Source: an uncultured Actinomycetospora sp. (GTDB lineage Bacteria; Actinomycetota; Actinomycetes; Mycobacteriales; Pseudonocardiaceae). Taken from it: a stretch of DNA of 9,848 bases. Each line of letters opens with the position of its first letter. Position 1 is the stretch's first letter. This document shows, piece after piece, positions 5,657 to 9,848 of this stretch. The notes under the pieces are model-generated. The model was not told where the DNA came from and ran no database searches. It saw only the letters and a program-made list of their open reading frames with translations. Both the position numbers and the translations under genes were made by a program. The stretch is taken from NCBI GenBank assembly GCA_902805495.1, contig CADCTH010000222.1, positions 1 to 9,848 on the forward strand, given 5' to 3'.

Positions 5657-6298
5657 ATGGCCACCACCACCGAGCAGGGCACCGGCACCAACGGCACCAC
5701 CCGGGCGACCATCGGCATCCTCGTCGTCCTCGCGCTGCTCGCGGTGGTGGCCTACCTGTCGGGCGACCCGTCGCAGCGCGTCGGGCCCGCCGCGGCGGAC
5801 CTCCCGGCCGACCGCACCGCGGTGGCGCTCCCGCTGGAGAGCGCGGCCACGTCCAACCTCCGCATCCCGTCGATCGGGGTCGACACCCGCCAGCTGAAGG
5901 AGCTCGGGCAGACCGAGGACCGTCGGCTCGAGGTGCCGAAGGACGCCCCGACCGTCGGCCACTACGCCGGCGGCGCGGCCCCCGGCGAGCGCGGTCCGGC
6001 GGTCTACGCGTCGCACGTGAACTACCGCGGCGTCGACGGCGGCTTCGCCCGTCTCGCCGAGGTGGAGGCCGGCGACCAGGTGCTCATCGAGCGCGAGGAC
6101 GGGGTCACGGTGGTCTACGCCGTCGACCGCGTCGACGAGGTCGACAAGAACGCCTTCCCGACGGCCCAGGTGTACGGACCGACGACGGACGCGCAGCTGC
6201 GGCTGATCACCTGCGGCGGCGAGTTCGACACCGACGTCCGCAGCTACGAGGACAACGTCATCGTCTTCGGGCACGCGGTGGAGGCCTACCGGGCGTAG
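5657..6298 (+). CDS. Class F sortase (cassette B)
   Basis: This 213-residue sortase has a short Thr-rich cytoplasmic head, one membrane helix (about 18-35), a linker and a class F catalytic domain with His120 in YASHVNYRG, Cys186 in RLITCGG and Arg195 in RSYEDNVIVFG. All three catalytic residues are present and the length is normal. The ATG at 5657 is 4 bases after the Excalibur stop, with TGAGG acting as ribosome site and overlapping that stop, so the genes are surely one transcript. It closely matches the cassette A sortase in the catalytic core but differs in the cytoplasmic head and in residues around the active site (for example GHYAGGAAPGERG against GWYQQSASPGEVG). The adjacent Excalibur protein is the probable substrate. 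Confidence 0.94.
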   Translation: MATTTEQGTGTNGTTRATIGILVVLALLAVVAYLSGDPSQRVGPAAADLPADRTAVALPLESAATSNLRIPSIGVDTRQLKELGQTEDRRLEVPKDAPTVGHYAGGAAPGERGPAVYASHVNYRGVDGGFARLAEVEAGDQVLIEREDGVTVVYAVDRVDEVDKNAFPTAQVYGPTTDAQLRLITCGGEFDTDVRSYEDNVIVFGHAVEAYRA

Positions 6299-6314
6299 GC
6301 ACCCCCGCCACACC

Positions 6315-6352
6315 CCGACGGCCGGGCCCCTCCACGGGGGCCCGGCCGTCGG
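6315..6352 (+). terminator. Perfect 16-bp hairpin behind the plus-strand sortase
   Basis: Arms 6315-6330 and 6337-6352 pair perfectly over 16 bases around a 6-base loop, starting 16 bases after the sortase stop. There is no T-tract, as usual in this kind of genome. It should end the cassette B transcript and separate it from the PAP2 gene. Confidence 0.75.
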
Positions 6353-6364
6353 CGTTCCCGGGCC

Positions 6365-6384
6365 TGTTCTCAGGCGGGGCACAG
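6365..6384 (+). promoter_or_regulatory. Direct-repeat site TGTTCTCAG / n5 / GCACAG
   Basis: TGTTCTCAG at 6365-6373 is followed, with an 11-base period between half-sites (TCTCAG 6368-6373, GCACAG 6379-6384), by a degenerate second half. It sits between the sortase terminator and the PAP2 start, 45 bases before the ATG. It is the third occurrence of the same word in a gene-free stretch of this window, suggesting common regulation of the downstream genes. Confidence 0.42.
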
Positions 6385-6429
6385 GCGCCGGTCAGCCGCT
6401 CCTCACCGGGCGGGCGGAACGTCGGGGTC

Positions 6430-7089
6430 ATGACGACGATCGCCACGGCGCCGACCGTGCCCCTGCTCGACGCCCCACCGCGCCGGCGCGGGCCGGGGAC
6501 ACCGGTCGCCGCGGTGCTCGCCGTCGTCCTCGGCGCCGCGGCCGTCGTCGGCGCCTACGTCCTCGCGGTGCTCGACCCCGCGGGCCGTGCTCTCGACGAC
6601 GCCGTCCTGCGCGCCGCTACCGGCCTCGGCCTGCGTGGCGAGGGCCTCACGCTGCTCGAGATCGTCGGCGTCCCGACGGTCGCGCTCGCGGTCGCCGTGC
6701 TGGCCGGCACCGCGATCGCCCGCGGCCGGGCCGGGCGCGCCGTCGGTGTCGTGGCCCTGGTGCTCGGCGCCCAGCTGGTCACGCAGCTGCTCAAGGCGGG
6801 CCTGGTCCGCCCGGACGCGGCGGAGGACAACTCCCTGCCCAGCGGCCACGTCACCCTCGTCGCCTCGCTGGGCCTGGCCCTCGTCCTGGTCGTGCCGCGC
6901 CTGCTGCGCCCGGTCGCGGCGCTGGCCGCCGTCGCGGTGACGGGCGTCGCCGGGGTGGCGACGATGGTCGCCGGCTGGCACCGCCCCAGTGACGTCGTCG
7001 CCGCGGTGGGCGTCGTGGTGGCGACGGCCGGCGTGGTCAGCCTGGCGGGGTCGCTGCTGCCGGCGCGGTGGCGTCGACGATCTGCATGA
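6430..7089 (+). CDS. PAP2-family membrane phosphatase
   Basis: The 219-residue product is a polytopic membrane protein of the PAP2 (type 2 phosphatidic acid phosphatase) superfamily, which removes phosphate from lipid phosphates or undecaprenyl pyrophosphate at the outer face of the membrane. After a basic, proline-containing N-terminus there are about six membrane helices (roughly 25-47, 74-98, 103-124, 141-158, 161-182 and 188-208). The three signature motifs are present: Lys122 with Arg127-Pro128 (KAGLVRPD), NSLPSGH at 134-140, and GWHRPSD with His184 and Asp188. The Arg before motif 3's usual position is not obvious, as is common in this family. Whether it recycles undecaprenyl pyrophosphate or dephosphorylates phosphatidic acid cannot be told. 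The latter would feed the acyltransferase encoded opposite. Its 3' end overlaps the methyltransferase gene by 53 bases. Confidence 0.87.
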   Translation: MTTIATAPTVPLLDAPPRRRGPGTPVAAVLAVVLGAAAVVGAYVLAVLDPAGRALDDAVLRAATGLGLRGEGLTLLEIVGVPTVALAVAVLAGTAIARGRAGRAVGVVALVLGAQLVTQLLKAGLVRPDAAEDNSLPSGHVTLVASLGLALVLVVPRLLRPVAALAAVAVTGVAGVATMVAGWHRPSDVVAAVGVVVATAGVVSLAGSLLPARWRRRSA

Positions 7090-7810
7090 CCGACTCCCAC
7101 CGCGTCACGACGCGCCCGAAGCCGTGGCGCACGAGCGCGTCGGCGAGCTCGCCGCGGCGGAAGACGCGCATCTGACCCACGCGGCCGAAGACCTCCGTCG
7201 CCCACCTCGTCGGACCCGGCCCGTGGGACGGGACCGCGAGGGCGACCCGCCCGCCGGGGCGCAGGACCCGCGCGATCTGCGCCAGCGCGGTGTCCAGGTC
7301 GGGCACCAGGTGCAGGCACAGCGAGCAGCAGAGCGCGTCGACGGTGCCGTCGCGCAGCGGCAGGTCCATCGCGTCCGCGCGGACGAAGACGGTGTTGTCG
7401 GCGGGCACGGCCCGCGCGGCCCGGCGCAGCATCGGCGCCGACAGGTCCGCGCCCACGACCAGGCCCGACGGTCCCGCGGCCGCGGCGAGGCGACGGGTGT
7501 GCGTCCCCTGCCCGCACGCGAGGTCGAGCACGGTCTCGCCGCCGGAGAGCTCGAGGCGGCGGTCGACGGCGTAGAAGTCGCGCAGCAGTCCGCGGGGCGG
7601 ACCGGGCAGCCGGTCGCGCACGCGCTCGCCGGAGGCGAGGACGAGGTCGTACACCCCGGCGCCGCCCACCGACTCCCACAGGTCCTGGATCCGGCCCCGC
7701 GAACCCGGGTGACCCTCGACGAGGTCGAGGAACGGCCCGCCGGTGTCGGACGGCAGCGGCACGGAGAGCAGCGGCGCGAGGCGGTCGACCGCGCTCACGG
7801 GTGGGCTCAC
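7037..7810 (-). CDS. Class I SAM-dependent methyltransferase
   Basis: The 257-residue cytoplasmic protein has the methyltransferase-11 type Rossmann core. Motif I is VLDLACGQGTHT (94-105), the acidic residue after strand 2 is Asp122 in VVGADLS, a DAMDLPLRDG segment binds the adenine side (146-155), and post-motif LRPGGRVALAVP is at 183-194. The N-terminal 80 residues are helical and probably form the substrate lid. The GTG at 7810 overlaps the upstream acyltransferase stop as GTGA, indicating coupled translation; a second GTG at 7798 is a possible alternative. Substrate is unknown; linkage to a WS/DGAT suggests a lipid or fatty-acyl-derived compound, which is inference. The C-terminus (TAPAAATPPG) lies over the end of the PAP2 gene. 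Confidence 0.88.
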   Translation of the reverse strand: MSPPVSAVDRLAPLLSVPLPSDTGGPFLDLVEGHPGSRGRIQDLWESVGGAGVYDLVLASGERVRDRLPGPPRGLLRDFYAVDRRLELSGGETVLDLACGQGTHTRRLAAAAGPSGLVVGADLSAPMLRRAARAVPADNTVFVRADAMDLPLRDGTVDALCCSLCLHLVPDLDTALAQIARVLRPGGRVALAVPSHGPGPTRWATEVFGRVGQMRVFRRGELADALVRHGFGRVVTRWESVMQIVDATAPAAATPPG

Positions 7811-9303
7811 CCGCCGGACCGGACCGCGTCGCGCAGCGCGTCGAGCTCGCCGACGACGGCGTCGGCGAGGTCGTGGAGGTCGGGCAGCAGCTCGGCGCAG
7901 GCCAGCAGGCCGAAGTCGAGCTGGTCGACGTAGCTCTGCACCGTGATGTTGAGGCCGACGGGGTCCGCGACGGCGGAGACCGGGATGTAGTGGGTCATCG
8001 TGGCGCCGCCGAGGAAGAGCGGCTCCCGGGGCCCGGGCACGTTGGAGACCACGGTGTTGAACGGGGCCGGGGCGACCGAGCTCCACCGGGTCAGGGCGCG
8101 GCTGACCGCCGTCACCGTCGCCGGGACGCCGAGCCCGGCCGCGTCGGGGCCCAGCTCGCCGGGCAGCGCGGCGAACACCTGCTTGGCGACGCGGAGCCCG
8201 TCGTGGGCGACGCGCAGCCGCTCCACCGGGTCCGCGACGTCGGTGGGCAGCGCGGCCACGGTGGCCGAGACGCGGTTGGTCCACCCCTCGTCCTCGCCGC
8301 CCTCGCGCAGCGACACGGGGATCATCGACGTGAGCGGCCGGTCGGGCAGCTCGCCGCGCTCGAGCAGCCAGTGCCGCAGGCCGCCGGCGCAGAGGGCGAC
8401 CACCACGTCGTTGATCGTGGCGCCGGCCTCCTTGCCGACCGCCTTGACCTCGGCCAGCGGCAGCGCCCGGTGCGCGAAGCGCCGGTACCGGCTGACCGGG
8501 GCGTTGAACCGGGTGGGCGGGGTGACCAGCGGCGGCAGGCGCGGCAGGTCCTGCTCGGGGTCGCGCTCGCGGCCGGCGTTGAGCAGCGAGCCCAGCGGGC
8601 CGCGCAGGCTCCCGCGCACCCGGTCGGCGAGGTCGATCACCGCGGGGTTGCGGCTGGCGCGGGCGACGCTCTGCCCCGCACGGGCGGCGAGCAGCAGCCC
8701 ACGCGCCGGGCGACGGATGCCGTTCGCGGCCGCCCGGGCGAGCACGCCGGCCGTCGACGGCGGCGCCTCGGCCTCCCACTCGCCCGCGTGGCTGGGCGCC
8801 TCGGCGTCGGGGACGTCGTCGAGCAGCAGCTCGAGCAGGTCGGCGCCCGCGGCCCCGTCGACCGTGCTGTGGTGGATCATCGTCAGGATCGCGAACCGGT
8901 CGGCTCCGCCTTCCTCCTCGGGGGCGAGGCCCTCGATCACGTGCGAGACCCACAGCGGGTGGTCGCGGTCCATCGGTGCGGCGACCAGGCGGCCCACGAG
9001 CTCGTCGAGGTCGTCGTCGGACCCGGGCGGAGGGACGGCGCTGCGCCGCACGTGGAAGTCGAGGTCGAAGTCGGGATCGTTGATCCAGTAGGGGTGGTCC
9101 AGGCCGAACGGCACCTCGACGAGCCGCCGGCGCAGGGGCTCGAGCTGGTGCAGGCGGTCGGCGAGCTGGCGGCGCCACACCGGGTGGGGCGCGAAGTCCG
9201 GGTCGTCGGGCCGTCGGAGGATCAGCAGCTGGCTGACGTGCAGGAACTGGTGATCGTCCTCCAGGTCCAGGAAAGCCGAGTCCAGACCTGACAACTGCTT
9301 CAC
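7807..9303 (-). CDS. Wax ester synthase/diacylglycerol O-acyltransferase (WS/DGAT)
   Basis: This 498-residue enzyme of the bacterial bifunctional WS/DGAT family transfers an acyl group from acyl-CoA to diacylglycerol or a fatty alcohol, making triacylglycerol or wax ester storage lipid at the membrane. It opens with the typical MKQLSGLDSAFL, has HPLW (115-118) and the catalytic HHSTVDG (144-150, His145 and Asp149), INDVVVALCAGGLRHWL (297-313), and the C-terminal WES domain with FNTVVSNVPGP (415-425) and GLNITVQSYVDQLDFG (450-465). Length is usual to slightly long because of a linker around 165-260. The GTG at 9303 is chosen because homology begins at residue 1 and GAGGAGG lies 9 bases upstream. 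It is the first gene of a two-gene operon with the methyltransferase. Actinomycetes often carry several such paralogues. Confidence 0.93.
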   Translation of the reverse strand: MKQLSGLDSAFLDLEDDHQFLHVSQLLILRRPDDPDFAPHPVWRRQLADRLHQLEPLRRRLVEVPFGLDHPYWINDPDFDLDFHVRRSAVPPPGSDDDLDELVGRLVAAPMDRDHPLWVSHVIEGLAPEEEGGADRFAILTMIHHSTVDGAAGADLLELLLDDVPDAEAPSHAGEWEAEAPPSTAGVLARAAANGIRRPARGLLLAARAGQSVARASRNPAVIDLADRVRGSLRGPLGSLLNAGRERDPEQDLPRLPPLVTPPTRFNAPVSRYRRFAHRALPLAEVKAVGKEAGATINDVVVALCAGGLRHWLLERGELPDRPLTSMIPVSLREGGEDEGWTNRVSATVAALPTDVADPVERLRVAHDGLRVAKQVFAALPGELGPDAAGLGVPATVTAVSRALTRWSSVAPAPFNTVVSNVPGPREPLFLGGATMTHYIPVSAVADPVGLNITVQSYVDQLDFGLLACAELLPDLHDLADAVVGELDALRDAVRSGG

Positions 9304-9537
9304 GGCGGATGGCCTCCTCGTCGACGCCGGCGGCGAGCACCCAGTCTGTCGGCACGGTGTGCGCGCGACCAGGCGTACCCCCGACGCATCCGGGCGCGCA
9401 CGGTTCACCTCATCGACGGACTCAAGTGCTGATCACCGGGTCCGTAACCTCCGGGCGTCACGTCCGTTGAGCGTTCCGGGGGTGGGTCACCCGATCGGTG
9501 GTGCACCTCGGCCGCACGAACGGACGGAGAGCCAGCG
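9304..9537. other. Divergent intergenic region between the acyltransferase and a secreted-protein gene
   Basis: This 234-base gap must hold promoters in both directions. I see the acyltransferase ribosome site near its left end, a GGAGAG ribosome site near 9525-9531 for the right-hand gene, and an 8-base palindrome CCGATCGG at about 9491-9498. No confident -35/-10 pair stands out. Confidence 0.4.
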
Positions 9538-9848
9538 ATGGGCAGGCACCAGAGGGCGGCGTCGTCGTCGGCCCGCGCCCGGGTCGCCCTGGGTGCGCTC
9601 CCGCTGGTCGCCACCGTCAGCGCGATCGGCGTCGGCTCCGTCGTGATGAGCCCGACCGCCGCGGAGGCGCCCCTCGAGCGCCCGGGCGGGTCCGGTGCCG
9701 CGGCGCCGCTGCCCCTCGCGCCCGCGCTGCCTGCCACACCGGTCACCGTGCTCGACCTCGCCAGCACCGGGGGCCCGGTCGCCGCCGACCCGATCGTCCC
9801 CGGCCGCACCCTCGGAGCCACGTCGACGGGTCGCGGCGACGCCGAGGC
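9538..9848 (+). CDS. Putative exported protein, N-terminal part (runs off the window)
   Basis: An ATG at 9538, 6-7 bases after a GGAGAG ribosome site, opens a frame that stays open to the window end (103 residues seen). It begins MGRHQRAASSSARAR followed by a hydrophobic stretch (about 16-38) and a likely signal peptidase site near AEA at 42-44. The following residues are Ala/Pro/Gly-rich with no recognised domain. Almost all codons end in G or C, supporting coding. MGRH-type signal peptides occur on actinobacterial wall-associated proteins such as Rpf, LysM or NlpC/P60 enzymes, but no such domain is visible here, so the function stays open. Confidence 0.7.
   Translation, partial: MGRHQRAASSSARARVALGALPLVATVSAIGVGSVVMSPTAAEAPLERPGGSGAAAPLPLAPALPATPVTVLDLASTGGPVAADPIVPGRTLGATSTGRGDAE

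Noticed and set aside
4309..5718. Minus-strand upstream extension of the aldo/keto reductase frame to 5718
   Set aside because: It is antisense to the Excalibur gene with its signal peptide, Excalibur domain and ribosome site; reductase homology begins at the ATG at 4308.
1969..6298. A recent DNA-level inverted duplication of the sortase cassettes
   Set aside because: The proteins are clearly related, but cytoplasmic heads, stalks, leaders and terminators differ throughout, so this is an old duplication or separate acquisition rather than a recent copy.
7801..9291. A 496-codon plus-strand open frame opposite the WS/DGAT gene
   Set aside because: It has no family motif and consists of Arg/Gly/Val/Asp-rich mirror sequence. 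The minus strand carries HHxxxDG and other WS/DGAT hallmarks.
9444..9490. GTAAC/GTCAC words before the exported-protein gene as a possible MtrA-type site
   Set aside because: The spacing between the words (13 and 29 bases) does not fit a regular helical-turn repeat, and such five-base words are too short to argue from.
1..9848. CRISPR arrays, tRNA or rRNA genes, insertion sequences, integrase or phage genes
   Set aside because: I found no regularly spaced repeats, no tRNA-like cloverleaf ending in CCA, and no transposase or integrase motif in any frame.

Overview
The window is very GC-rich. Its coding frames end almost every codon in G or C, GTG starts are common, and genes overlap or nearly touch. 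The gene set (class F sortases, Excalibur-domain surface proteins, a wax ester synthase/diacylglycerol acyltransferase, a RdmC-like hydrolase) points to a high-GC actinomycete. A Pseudonocardiaceae-type genome is my best inference, but no rRNA or other marker gene is present to prove it.

Layout. At the left edge (1-254) coding is uncertain: a small proline-rich frame on the minus strand competes with the tail of a plus-strand gene. From 255 to 1627 a minus-strand pair encodes a RdmC-like alpha/beta hydrolase followed by a RibD/DHFR-fold reductase-like protein. It has a recognisable promoter and overlapping operator-like inverted repeat at 1662-1698. From 1969 to 6298 lies the centrepiece: two divergently arranged copies of a two-gene cassette. 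Each copy has a secreted Excalibur-domain protein with a C-terminal cell-wall-sorting-like tail, followed at once by a class F sortase. The minus-strand copy (3307 to 1969) and plus-strand copy (4489 to 6298) flank an aldo/keto reductase gene (3421-4308, minus). Strong GC-rich hairpins close both sortase genes.

From 6430 a PAP2-type phosphatase gene runs on the plus strand and overlaps tail-to-tail by 53 bases with a minus-strand lipid-type operon: WS/DGAT acyltransferase (9303 to 7807) coupled by a GTGA overlap to a SAM-dependent methyltransferase (7810 to 7037). At the right edge a new exported protein starts at 9538 and runs off the window.

How it fits together. The two cassettes look like self-contained surface-display systems, each sortase probably anchoring its own neighbouring substrate. 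The shared tail motif YPVGG(I/V)A(A/T)GDGS lacks LPXTG and is a candidate recognition signal. A nine-base word, TGTTCTCAG, followed by a second related half-site exactly 11 bases downstream, occurs in three gene-free gaps: before the left small frame, before the plus-strand Excalibur gene, and before the PAP2 gene. This suggests shared control by an OmpR/PhoB-type regulator encoded elsewhere. The most interesting material is therefore the duplicated sortase/substrate system and its possible regulon.
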